A stretch of 64,000 nt of DNA from NCBI RefSeq assembly GCF_000346755.1, contig NZ_ANNV01000084.1, positions 1-64,000 of the forward strand, read 5' to 3'. Positions 53,587 through 62,050 of this stretch are shown here, in pieces; position 1 is the stretch's first letter; every line of letters begins with the position of its first letter. Source of the DNA: Pseudomonas sp. CBZ-4. GTDB taxonomy: Bacteria > Pseudomonadota > Gammaproteobacteria > Pseudomonadales > Pseudomonadaceae. The translations under genes and the position numbers were made by a program. The notes under the pieces are model-generated. The model searched no databases and was not told the origin of the DNA. It saw only the letters and a program-made list of their open reading frames with translations.

Positions 53587-54588
53587 TCACACCAGTTGAA
53601 ACCCATGCGCCAACGGGTCACGGTCATCCACAAACAGCGTGTTATGACCCGTGACTCGGGCCCAGCCAGCAACACTTGGCAGGATACCGGCAAAGGCACC
53701 GACCTCCTTTGCCGACTCGACCCGACAATCAAACATCGTACCGATGATACTTTCGTGAACAAATGCATCGCCTACCTTCAAGCGCTTTTTGGCCACCAGT
53801 TGTGCCATGCGTGCAGAGGAGCCGGTGCCGCATGGCGAACGGTCAATGGCCTTGTCGCCATAAAACACCGCGTTGCGTGCATCGGCGCGAGCGTTCCTGG
53901 GCTTGTCACACCACATCACATGGCTGACGCCCTGGATATGCGTGTCCAGCGGGTGCACCGGCGCCAACAGGGCCTGAGCGGCCTGGCGGACCAAGGGACT
54001 CAAGCGCACGATCTCGCTGACAGCCATTGAGTCCAAGCCAGCCCAGCCCGCTTGCGGCTCAATGATCACGTAGAAGTTCCCACCGTAGGCCAGGTCGATC
54101 GTCAACGTGCCCAGGCCCGGTATGTCGAGCTGCACATCGGCGGCGTGGAGGTAGCTGGCAACGTTGTAGAGGCGGACCTGCTCTACATGTGCGCCATTTC
54201 TTACATAGTCGATGGCAACACGCCCTGCCGGCGCTTCGATTGCCAGCGTGCCCTCGATTCGAGGCGTCACCAGGCCAGCCTCCAACGCAGCCGTTACCGT
54301 GCCGATGGTGCCGTGACCACACATGGGCAGGCACCCACTGACCTCGATGAACAGCACGCCGATGTCACAATCTTCACGGGATGACGGATAGAGAATGCTG
54401 CCTGACATCACATCATGGCCCCGGGGTTCGAACATCAGCGCCTGACGAACCCAATCATGCTCACGCTTAAATATCTGGCGCTTTTCAGCCATCGAAACAT
54501 TGGGCAATAGAGGCGCGCCGGCGGTTACCACGCGTACCGGATTGCCACAGGTATGCGCATCAATGCAGAAGAACGTATGACGTGACAT
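53587..54588 (-). CDS. 4-hydroxyproline 2-epimerase (proline racemase family)
   Basis: The protein has 333 residues. Two catalytic cysteines are present: Cys90 (GCLPMCGHGTIG) and Cys253 (DRSPCGTGSSAR). The second being a cysteine, not a threonine, separates epimerases from trans-3-hydroxyproline dehydratases. It turns trans-4-hydroxy-L-proline into cis-4-hydroxy-D-proline, the first step of the pathway. It forms a minus-strand unit with the oxidase gene immediately upstream (21-base gap). Confidence 0.92.
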   Translation of the reverse strand: MSRHTFFCIDAHTCGNPVRVVTAGAPLLPNVSMAEKRQIFKREHDWVRQALMFEPRGHDVMSGSILYPSSREDCDIGVLFIEVSGCLPMCGHGTIGTVTAALEAGLVTPRIEGTLAIEAPAGRVAIDYVRNGAHVEQVRLYNVASYLHAADVQLDIPGLGTLTIDLAYGGNFYVIIEPQAGWAGLDSMAVSEIVRLSPLVRQAAQALLAPVHPLDTHIQGVSHVMWCDKPRNARADARNAVFYGDKAIDRSPCGTGSSARMAQLVAKKRLKVGDAFVHESIIGTMFDCRVESAKEVGAFAGILPSVAGWARVTGHNTLFVDDRDPLAHGFQLV

Positions 54589-54609
54589 GAAAATCCCCTT
54601 CTTGGCGGT

Positions 54610-55854
54610 TTAGTTGAAGCGGCTGATTGCATAGGGTGCGAGATCGATTTGCGGCGGCTTGCCCAGGGCAATATCGCTGACCAGGCGCCCGGTGGTTGCG
54701 CCCTGCGTCAGGCCGAGGTGGCCATGGCCAAATGCATAAATGACTGCCGGGTTGCGCGGCGACGCCCCGATCACCGGCAGGCTGTCGGGGGTTGCCGGAC
54801 GATGTCCCGCCCAATACGTACCGCCCTCTGCCCGTAAACCGGGCAGATAGTGAGCGGCCAACCGCACCAGCGCGCGGGAACGCTGGAAATTCGCCGGCGC
54901 ATTCAGCCCGCCGAACTCGGCGGCGCCACCAATCCTCAAGCCACAGCTCAACGGCGTGGCGACAAAGTGGCGCTCTGCAAAGATGACCTCACGGGACAAC
55001 ACAACGCCCGGGGCTGCGATGGTGGTGTTGTATCCGCGTTCGCTTTCCAGCAACACCTTGTCGCCGACGTCGCGGGCCAACTGCCCAGACCATGCGCCGG
55101 CAGCCACTACCACGCTGTCGGCCAGCACCCGCTGGCCATCGTGTAGCCCTACCGATACAGCAGCGTCCAAGACGCCCGGCCCGATACTGCACGCCTCGCC
55201 GACCCGGATACAAAGTCCTCGGCCGACCAGTGACTGGCGCAACGCATCCACGAGCTTCCTGGGATCGCGCACATGGGACCACTGGGGCGTAAACACCCCT
55301 CGGGCGATGGACGGGCCGAGTGCCGGTTCGATTTCCCGCGCTTCGTCGCCACTCAAGTCAAGCACCTCCACACCATAGGCACGCTTGAGCGCCCACTGCG
55401 CCGCCTCGCTTTCGAACGCCTTCGCGTTCTCGTAAACCGTCAAGGCGCCCAGTTGCTGCAGCTCTCCAAGCAGACCATTTTCGGCGAGGAGCGGCAGGAG
55501 GTCGGTGTAAACCCGCGTATTCAGGGCTGCCAGTGCCGCGGCGATGCGCCTGACTTCTGCTGGCCGGCCCGCGCTGGAAAACCGCAGCAGCCAAGTGATC
55601 AGGCTGGGGGCATGAGTGGCCCGTATCGCCAAGGGCCCCAGCGGGTCCAGCAACCAGCCTGGCACCTTCCACAACAACCCCGGCACCGAGGCGGGCACCA
55701 CCTCCGTGACGGCAATGCCGCCAGCATTGCCAAACGAGGCCTTGTCACCTTCAGGGTCGCGATCAATCACGGTAACGCGCACCCCCTCCTTGAGCAGATG
55801 GTGCGCCGTTGACAGCCCCACGATGCCGGCACCAATGACGATTACGTGCTTCAT
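54610..55854 (-). CDS. FAD-dependent D-hydroxyproline dehydrogenase (DAO/DadA type)
   Basis: The protein has 414 residues. The FAD-binding start is VIVIGAGIVGLSTAHHLLKE, followed by the acidic end of the second strand (VTVIDRDPEG) and the C-terminal FAD segment GHGHLGLTQGATTGRLV. It oxidises cis-4-hydroxy-D-proline to the pyrroline acid that the deaminase uses. In some pseudomonads this step needs a multi-subunit enzyme; here a single polypeptide is present. The ATG at 55854 is chosen because it starts MKHVIVIGAG; the frame is open to 55986. Confidence 0.88.
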   Translation of the reverse strand: MKHVIVIGAGIVGLSTAHHLLKEGVRVTVIDRDPEGDKASFGNAGGIAVTEVVPASVPGLLWKVPGWLLDPLGPLAIRATHAPSLITWLLRFSSAGRPAEVRRIAAALAALNTRVYTDLLPLLAENGLLGELQQLGALTVYENAKAFESEAAQWALKRAYGVEVLDLSGDEAREIEPALGPSIARGVFTPQWSHVRDPRKLVDALRQSLVGRGLCIRVGEACSIGPGVLDAAVSVGLHDGQRVLADSVVVAAGAWSGQLARDVGDKVLLESERGYNTTIAAPGVVLSREVIFAERHFVATPLSCGLRIGGAAEFGGLNAPANFQRSRALVRLAAHYLPGLRAEGGTYWAGHRPATPDSLPVIGASPRNPAVIYAFGHGHLGLTQGATTGRLVSDIALGKPPQIDLAPYAISRFN

Positions 55855-55935
55855 GACCCACACCTTTCCCGGATAAAAAAGAACTGCCCTGCAAGGCCGC
55901 CACAGCTGACCCAGCGAGCCATTCGACCCAGAGAA

Positions 55936-55946
55936 GATTGGATACA
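55936..55946 (-). promoter_or_regulatory. Hydroxyproline regulon motif, copy B
   Basis: GATTGGATACA, 82 bases upstream of the oxidase start, in the divergent 368-base region between the oxidase and the ABC transporter. The rest of the region is AT-rich (56030-56150) and holds no gene that I can support. Confidence 0.6.
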
Positions 55947-56155
55947 GTAAACACTTCCTGTCAATCCCTTGCTTCAGATCGGTCAATTCCTGTCACACTT
56001 CAACACCAGCAACATCTTTCAAACAAAACATAGATATTTGTTTTTTATAGTTATTTATACGATACAACGGAATTTTCTCGCTCAACCACACAAAAAAACA
56101 TCTCTCTCCCTCTTCTTCCGAGATTAAACATTTGATAGATTTTTTACCAACAGTC

Positions 56156-56166
56156 GATTGGATACA
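56156..56166 (+). promoter_or_regulatory. Hydroxyproline regulon motif, copy C
   Basis: GATTGGATACA, 57 bases before the ABC binding protein gene, in the same AT-rich divergent region as copy B. Confidence 0.6.
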
Positions 56167-56222
56167 ACCTACAAACGTTCAAACCCTAAAAACAACAATA
56201 CCCACCACAACAGGGCTCTCCC

Positions 56223-57053
56223 ATGAACATTTCACGCCACGTCAGCAGCACCCTCTTGCTCGCCCTCGCAGCCACCGCGCCGATGGTTTCAACCGCGGCC
56301 GACTCGACCCTGGACCAGGTCATTGCGGCAAAAACCCTTCGCTGTGGCGTACAGCTCGACTATCCACCTGCCGGCTTTCGCAATTCGGCCAACGAGCCGG
56401 ATGGCTACGACGTCCAGTACTGCAAGGACATGGCCAAAGCCCTTGGCGTCAAACCGGTGATTGTCGAAACACCCTCCTCCGAACGCATTCCGGCGCTGGT
56501 GTCCAATCGCATCGACGTGCTGATCGCCTCCGCCTCGATCTCGCCCCAGCGCGCGATGAGCGTGAGTTTTTCCCAGCCCTACGTGAACTACACCAACGTC
56601 GTTCTAGCCCGCAAAGACACTGGCATTGAAAGCTTCAACGACCTGAAAGGCCGCCACATCGGCGGTGTCACCGGCACCACCACCGAGCAGGAGTTGCAGG
56701 TGCTGCGCACCGGCTGGAATGACGCCAATGGCAGCTACACCGGGTTCGGCAGCGAAGCGGAAAGCTACCTGGCCCTGGTCCAGGGAAAAATAGACGGGCT
56801 GATCATCGGCAACGCATCGGCCGCCGCGCTGGTCCAGAGCGGCCAGTTCCCGACGCTCGCGATCAAGGGTGTTGCACCCACGCCGCCCGACCTGTGCGGC
56901 ATCGCCGTAAAAAAATCAGACACCCAGATGCTCAACTGGGTAAAGACGTTCGTCTGGGCCCAGGTGAAAAACGGGCGTTACACGCAGCTCTATGCGCAGT
57001 ACTTCGGTGACGGCCAAGCGCCTTCGCTTGCGGTTGCAGGCGTGGACTACTAA
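56223..57053 (+). CDS. Amino acid ABC transporter substrate-binding protein
   Basis: The protein has 276 residues. A signal peptide (cut after about residue 25, VSTAA) is followed by a type II periplasmic binding domain of the polar amino acid family (TLRCGVQLDYPPAGFRNSAN, GYDVQYCKDMAKALGVKPVI, DVLIASASISPQRAMSVSFS). Its place in the regulon suggests it binds hydroxyproline or a related amino acid. The hairpin after the gene (57064-57085) fits the usual higher expression of binding proteins relative to permeases. Confidence 0.88.
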   Translation: MNISRHVSSTLLLALAATAPMVSTAADSTLDQVIAAKTLRCGVQLDYPPAGFRNSANEPDGYDVQYCKDMAKALGVKPVIVETPSSERIPALVSNRIDVLIASASISPQRAMSVSFSQPYVNYTNVVLARKDTGIESFNDLKGRHIGGVTGTTTEQELQVLRTGWNDANGSYTGFGSEAESYLALVQGKIDGLIIGNASAAALVQSGQFPTLAIKGVAPTPPDLCGIAVKKSDTQMLNWVKTFVWAQVKNGRYTQLYAQYFGDGQAPSLAVAGVDY

Positions 57054-57063
57054 CCCCATTCCT

Positions 57064-57085
57064 GAGCGGCGCACCTTGGCCGCTC
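57064..57085 (+). terminator. Intercistronic hairpin after the binding protein
   Basis: A 7-base stem (GAGCGGC / GCCGCTC) with an 8-base loop lies between the binding protein and the first permease. It likely protects the upstream message or ends part of the transcripts. Confidence 0.5.
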
Positions 57086-57103
57086 TTGCCCGGAGCCTGC
57101 GTT

Positions 57104-57766
57104 ATGTTCGGATATACGTTTTACTGGTCAATGGTGTGGGACAAGCTCCCCGAACTCGTCGACGGCGCTCGGACAACGCTTGCGCTGACCGTGCTGTCGA
57201 TGGTCATCGGCACATTGATCGCCCTTGCGCTGACCCTGTTGCGGCGCCAGGAAAAAGGCCTCGGCCATGCACTGGCCACAACCTGGGTCGAAGTCGCCCG
57301 CAACACCCCGGCACTCTTCCAGGTCTACATGATTTATTTTGGCCTGGGCGCACTGGGGCTGCACTTTTCCAGCTACCTGGCAATGCTGTTGGCGTTGTCG
57401 TTCAACAACGCGGGCTACCTGGCCGAGATTTTTCGCGGCGGGCTGCAGGCCATTCCAAGGCAACAGCACACGGCCGCCAGATCCCTGGGGCTCTCGTCCT
57501 TCGCCGCCTACAGGCACGTGGTCTTTCCACAGTTGTTCAGGGTCGTCTATTTCCCGTACGTCAACCAGCTCAACTGGGCGCTGCTCAACAGTTCGCTGGG
57601 CATGATCATCGGCCTGCGCGAACTGACGGGCGCCACCCAGGCAGCTCAATCCGAATCGTTCAGGACGTTCGAGTTTTTTATCGTCGCCGCCGGGATGTAC
57701 TACGTGATGTCCAAGCTGATCGAGGGCGGCGCCCGACTGACCTTCTGGCGCGTGTTCAAGGGGTAA
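57104..57766 (+). CDS. Amino acid ABC transporter permease (first)
   Basis: The protein has 220 residues and five membrane helices. It belongs to the His/Glu/Gln/Arg/opine permease family (VEVARNTPALFQVYMIYFGL, and the ATPase-contact loop in YLAEIFRGGLQAIPRQQHTA). With the second permease it forms the membrane channel. The ATG at 57104 is chosen because it starts MFGYTFYWSMVWDKLPEL; a nearby start at 57086 adds six residues. Confidence 0.88.
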   Translation: MFGYTFYWSMVWDKLPELVDGARTTLALTVLSMVIGTLIALALTLLRRQEKGLGHALATTWVEVARNTPALFQVYMIYFGLGALGLHFSSYLAMLLALSFNNAGYLAEIFRGGLQAIPRQQHTAARSLGLSSFAAYRHVVFPQLFRVVYFPYVNQLNWALLNSSLGMIIGLRELTGATQAAQSESFRTFEFFIVAAGMYYVMSKLIEGGARLTFWRVFKG

Positions 57767-57772
57767 GCCACC

Positions 57773-58432
57773 ATGCAATTTCAACTCGCGTATTCGGGCC
57801 TGCACTGGGGTGATGTTGAGTTCGTGCTGAAGGGGATCTGGCACACCCTGCTGCTGACGTTACTGGCAACGTTTTTCGGCAGCCTGCTCGGCGTCCTGAT
57901 CGGCTGGCTGCGCCAGGAGTTCAGGGTCGCCCGTCTTGCACTGGCCCCCTGGGTCAACGTCATCCGCAGTATTCCGCTGATCATCCAGTTCATTCTCGCC
58001 AACAGCTTTTTCGCCATGGCCGGTTTTGCCCTGAGCCCGCTGCTGATCGGGGTGGTCGTCCTCAGCCTGTACATGGGCATGTTGACCTCGGAGCTGGTGC
58101 GCTCAGGCCTGCAATCGGTGCGCCCGCAGTTGAAGAAGGCCAGCCGCTCACTCGGGCTGGGCTACTGGCAGGAGTTGCGCCATATATCCGCCCCACTCGC
58201 CTTTCGCACGCTGCTCCCAGGCTGGATTGGCACGGTGATCGGCCTGACCAAGGACACCGCACTGGTGAGCGTGGTGGGCTACATCGAACTGCTCAGGGCC
58301 TCGCAGATCCTGATCAACCGCTCAAACGAGGCACTGCTGGTATTGGCCGGCACCGGGCTTTTCTATTTCGCCATCTGCTATCCCATTTCGCGCTACAGCC
58401 GCCATCTTGAAAAGGTACTGCACCATGATTGA
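57773..58432 (+). CDS. Amino acid ABC transporter permease (second)
   Basis: The protein has 219 residues of the same permease family (WVNVIRSIPLIIQFILANSF, GLQSVRPQLKKASRSLGLGY). It starts 6 bases after the first permease and ends by overlapping the ATPase gene by 8 bases, so all four genes form one operon. Confidence 0.88.
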   Translation: MQFQLAYSGLHWGDVEFVLKGIWHTLLLTLLATFFGSLLGVLIGWLRQEFRVARLALAPWVNVIRSIPLIIQFILANSFFAMAGFALSPLLIGVVVLSLYMGMLTSELVRSGLQSVRPQLKKASRSLGLGYWQELRHISAPLAFRTLLPGWIGTVIGLTKDTALVSVVGYIELLRASQILINRSNEALLVLAGTGLFYFAICYPISRYSRHLEKVLHHD

Positions 58433-59150
58433 TATCAAGGACGTCCGCAAAAGCTTTGGCCCTGTTGAAGTCATCAAGGGCATCACCCTGACAATCCGCA
58501 AGGGCGAAGTGTTGTGCCTGATTGGCGCCAGCGGCTCCGGCAAGTCCACTTTGCTGCAGTGCATCAATGGCCTGGAACCCATCCAAGCGGGCAGCATCCT
58601 GGTCGATGGCACCGATGTACACGCCAGGGGCACCGACCTGAACAAGCTGCGCCAGAGACTCGGCATTGTGTTTCAACAGTACAACGCATTCCCCCACCTC
58701 AGCGCACTGGAAAACGTGGCCCTTGCGCCGCGCCTGGTGAAGAAGATCCCCAAGGCCCAGGCACTGGAACTGGCCCATGACCACCTGGCGTTCGTCGGCC
58801 TCGAGAACCGCGCCGACATGCGCCCCGCAAGCCTTTCCGGCGGCCAGCAGCAACGCCTGGCGATTGCCCGCGCCCTGGCCATGCAGCCTGACTACATGCT
58901 GTTTGACGAAGTGACGTCCGCCCTCGACCCCGAACTTGTGGGCGAAGTACTGGACACGATCCGCAAGCTCAAGGAGTCGGGCATGACCATCATCATGGTG
59001 ACCCACGACATCGCCTTCGCCCGCGAATCCGCAGACCGAATCGCCTTCTTCGACAATGGTTTGATTTGTGAAGTGGGCGATGCCCGGCAGGTGGTGAGTG
59101 CTCCGAGGGAAGAGCGCACTCGGCAGTTCCTCCAACGTGTTCTGCACTGA
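58425..59150 (+). CDS. Amino acid ABC transporter ATPase
   Basis: The protein has 241 residues with intact Walker A (GASGSGKST), ABC signature ([16 protein letters not shown]), Walker B ([15 protein letters not shown]) and switch histidine (VTHD). It is of the GlnQ/HisP class and powers the two permeases. The ATG at 58425 is inside the end of the second permease gene. It closes the hydroxyproline uptake operon. Confidence 0.92.
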   Translation: MIDIKDVRKSFGPVEVIKGITLTIRKGEVLCLIGASGSGKSTLLQCINGLEPIQAGSILVDGTDVHARGTDLNKLRQRLGIVFQQYNAFPHLSALENVALAPRLVKKIPKAQALELAHDHLAFVGLENRADMRPASLSGGQQQRLAIARALAMQPDYMLFDEVTSALDPELVGEVLDTIRKLKESGMTIIMVTHDIAFARESADRIAFFDNGLICEVGDARQVVSAPREERTRQFLQRVLH

Positions 59151-59266
59151 GCCTGCGCAACTGCTGCATTAACAATCTTTGACAGTTTCCCGACAAAGCC
59201 CTCAAAGACTGTCAACCGGCGCGCCCCTAGCATTCGAGCATCCAAACCACCACCCGGGTGCTCTCC

Positions 59267-61090
59267 ATGTTTCGCATATTGCGCAGTATTGCGCTGCTGA
59301 GCTGCCTGCTGGGCAGCGTCGGTTGCCAAGGGCAGCCACCGGCCTCGCCGCGCATACAAAAGGGCGATTACGGCGCGATCATCCGGCACCTGCAAACCCG
59401 TATTCCCCAGGAAATGGCCCGACGCAATATCCCAGGCCTGTCGATTGCCCTGGTCAATGGTCAGGAACTGATCTGGGCACGCGGCTTTGGCCTGGCCGAC
59501 AAGGCCCACGGTGTAGCGGTAACCCCCAACACCGCCTTTCGCGCCGGCGGTATCGCCAAATTGCTTACCGCCACGGCGGCGCTGCAATTGGTCGAGCAAC
59601 AGCGCCTGGGGCTGGATGTGCCGATCCAGCAAGCCTTGGGCGAGTTCCATGTGCGCTCGCGCTTTCATCCAGACCAGGACGCGGCAGACCGTGATATCAC
59701 CCTGCGCCGCTTGCTGAGCCACCAGTCCGGCCTGCCCAGCGAACACCTGCGCGACCTGCACAGCACCTTCGCCATGGGCCTGATGCCGCTACGCCTATCC
59801 GGTGTGTGGCTTAGCAGCCCGCCGGGTTCACAAGTGGCGTATTCCAACCTTGGCTATGCGCTGGTGGGCGCCGCCATTGAGCGCAGCACCGGCAAGAGCT
59901 TTGAAGCCCAACTGCAAAACAGCCTGCTCAAGCCCCTGAAGATGAGCCAGTCGAGCTTTATCGGGACCGGCACGACCCCTGGCTTTCGCGCGCTGGGGTA
60001 CCAGGATGGCAGTGCGAGCACCGATGCGCAGGTTCGCGACCTGGCCGCCGGAGGCTTGTGGACCAGCCCGAAGGACCTTGGCCACTACGTGCAGATGCTG
60101 TTTGCCCAGGGTTTGTACAAAGGTGAGCGAGTGCTGAGCGCACGTTCCATCGACGAGATGTTCACCCAACAAAACACCGGCAACGCCCTCGACTTCGATT
60201 GCCAGATTGGCCTGGGCTGGTTCCTGGCGCCGTGCGGCGATGAGCCCGTCGGCCCCGGCATCCGCACTTATCAACATAGCGGCGGCGGTGATGATTTTGC
60301 CGCGCAGTTGACCTTGCTGCCGGACCAGCAACTAGCCGTCATCATCATGGCCAACGACAGCAGCGCCGAAGACCTGGTCGCCCGCCTGGCCACCGATGCC
60401 CTGCGCCTGATGCTCCAGGCGCAAACCGGAGAACCGGTGTGTGGCGACGGCTGTGAGGCACCCAGCCACGGGCTCAAGCTGCGTCACGTGCCCGCCGCCA
60501 TCGACCGCAAGCGCCTGGCTGGGTTTTATGCCACCGCCTGGGGTGTATTTCGTATCCGCGATGCCAATGATCGCTTGTACGGCGAGCTGGCCGGGTTCGA
60601 CTTCGAGCTGTTGCGTGACGAACAAGGCTGGTTGCGCGCGCAAAAACGCGTACTCGGTTTATGGCTCAAGGACCTCGGCGAATTGGGTCGCGTGCAGTTG
60701 GACATGGTCACTGTACAGGGGCGCCAAATGCTTACCGCCCGCAGCCACGGCCAACGTATCGCCATTGGCGAGCGCATCGACCCGCCGCCCCTGCCCCAGG
60801 CATGGGCCGACACCATCGGCACCTATCAGGTCCTCAGTACCCATGAGCCCGACGCGCCATTGACCGGCATCAACGTGCGCCTGGAGCAAGGCTTTCTGGT
60901 GATTCGCGGCCAATTGCACGACGAACCACTGACCGATTACATCCTGCTACCCGTCGACAACGCCCACGCGGTACTGGCCGGCAACGGCTACGGCCTGGGC
61001 GATACCGTCAGCCGCCAAGTCAATGGCCTCAGCGCCTCCGGCTACGCGTTCAAACGTACCCACTCACCTCACCCACCCCTGAACCTCTGA
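59267..61090 (+). CDS. Beta-lactamase-fold lipoprotein lacking the catalytic serine (MipB-like)
   Basis: The protein has 607 residues. The N-terminus is a lipoprotein signal with the modified cysteine at position 20 (LLGSVGC). The class C beta-lactamase/DD-peptidase fold follows, but where SxxK is expected the sequence is Gly95-Ile-Ala-Lys98 (AFRAGGIAKLLTA), so the nucleophile is missing. Tyr192-Ser-Asn194 and His337-Ser-Gly339 are kept. A 200-residue C-terminal beta domain is added. A binding rather than hydrolytic role is likely. The next gene encodes a MipA protein; in P. aeruginosa a MipB-MipA pair next to ParRS has been described as a polymyxin sensor, and this is probably the counterpart. 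Confidence 0.8.
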   Translation: MFRILRSIALLSCLLGSVGCQGQPPASPRIQKGDYGAIIRHLQTRIPQEMARRNIPGLSIALVNGQELIWARGFGLADKAHGVAVTPNTAFRAGGIAKLLTATAALQLVEQQRLGLDVPIQQALGEFHVRSRFHPDQDAADRDITLRRLLSHQSGLPSEHLRDLHSTFAMGLMPLRLSGVWLSSPPGSQVAYSNLGYALVGAAIERSTGKSFEAQLQNSLLKPLKMSQSSFIGTGTTPGFRALGYQDGSASTDAQVRDLAAGGLWTSPKDLGHYVQMLFAQGLYKGERVLSARSIDEMFTQQNTGNALDFDCQIGLGWFLAPCGDEPVGPGIRTYQHSGGGDDFAAQLTLLPDQQLAVIIMANDSSAEDLVARLATDALRLMLQAQTGEPVCGDGCEAPSHGLKLRHVPAAIDRKRLAGFYATAWGVFRIRDANDRLYGELAGFDFELLRDEQGWLRAQKRVLGLWLKDLGELGRVQLDMVTVQGRQMLTARSHGQRIAIGERIDPPPLPQAWADTIGTYQVLSTHEPDAPLTGINVRLEQGFLVIRGQLHDEPLTDYILLPVDNAHAVLAGNGYGLGDTVSRQVNGLSASGYAFKRTHSPHPPLNL

Positions 61091-61107
61091 CACGGACGAA
61101 CCCCCTG

Positions 61108-61899
61108 ATGCGCTCTAGAAACCTATGCCTGTCCCTTTCCTCGTTGTGCCTGCTCGCTGCAGCCGAGCCTGCCATTGCCGAGGACTGGCAATACAGCCTC
61201 AAGGCCGGCGTCGGCAACGCACCCCGCTACAGCGGCAGCGACGAACGCATGACCGCGCCGCTGCTGGGCGGCAAAATCGTCAGCCCCTGGGGGATTTTCC
61301 TCGACACCGACAAGGGCCTGGGCTGGGGCTACGAAGGCAACGCCCTGAGCTTCAGCACCTATATCGGCGCCAGCGCTTCACGCAAGGATAAGAACGAGTC
61401 GATGCATGCCGGCTCCAAGCGCCTCAAAGGCATGGGCGAAATCAAGTCACGCGCGCAAGTAGGCGTGAGCGCCAGCTACAACCTCGGCGGCGCCATCGTC
61501 GGTGCGACCCTGGAACACGCGCTCAAGGACGATGACCACAAGGACACCGGCAAGGCCTACACCCACCTGGAACTGAGCCTGGGCACCAACCTCTATGACG
61601 GCCGCTACGGCTCGGTCGATGCCAGCCTCAGCAGCCACTTTGGCGACCGTGAATACCTGCAGACCTGGTACGGCGTGACCACGGGCCAGGCCGCACAAAG
61701 CCGGTTCAAGGCCTACAAGGCCGGTGCAGGCAATATCAGCAACGGCATGAACCTGGTGTGGAGTTTGCCGATCAGCGAGCACACCCAATTCTCCACCTTG
61801 CTCGATGTGCAGTACCTGGCGGACGAAGCGGGCAAGAGCCCGATTGTGGAGCGGCGCTTGCAGACGTCGGTGATGGGGGTGCTGGAATACACGTTCTGA
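61108..61899 (+). CDS. MipA/OmpV family outer membrane protein
   Basis: The protein has 263 residues with a signal peptide (cut after about residue 24, PAIAE). It is a beta-barrel protein with the MipA pattern (YSLKAGVGNAPRYSGSDERM, SFSTYIGASASRKDKNESMH) and ends in the outer-membrane signature YTF with a terminal phenylalanine. MipA-type proteins scaffold murein synthesis complexes or act in signalling. It follows the serine-less lipoprotein by 17 bases, and converges on a two-component system, the pattern expected of a polymyxin-sensing pair. Confidence 0.85.
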   Translation: MRSRNLCLSLSSLCLLAAAEPAIAEDWQYSLKAGVGNAPRYSGSDERMTAPLLGGKIVSPWGIFLDTDKGLGWGYEGNALSFSTYIGASASRKDKNESMHAGSKRLKGMGEIKSRAQVGVSASYNLGGAIVGATLEHALKDDDHKDTGKAYTHLELSLGTNLYDGRYGSVDASLSSHFGDREYLQTWYGVTTGQAAQSRFKAYKAGAGNISNGMNLVWSLPISEHTQFSTLLDVQYLADEAGKSPIVERRLQTSVMGVLEYTF

Positions 61900-61932
61900 T
61901 CTGGCAACCCAATAAAACCTTGTGAAAACAAA

Positions 61933-62027
61933 CACTGTGGGAGCGGGCTTGCCCGCGATAGCGATAGATCAGTCAATACATCTGTTACTGATAGATCGCT
62001 ATCGCGGGCAAGCCCGCTCCCACAGTG
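61933..62027. repeat. REP pair (REPIN)
   Basis: Arms cactgtgggagcgggcttgc and the inverse ending ccacagtg flank about 45 bases that are themselves partly inverted (tagatcagtc and its mirror). The pair lies between mipA and the convergent kinase gene. Confidence 0.87.
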
Positions 62028-62050
62028 GATCTTCACATTATTCAAGGGTG

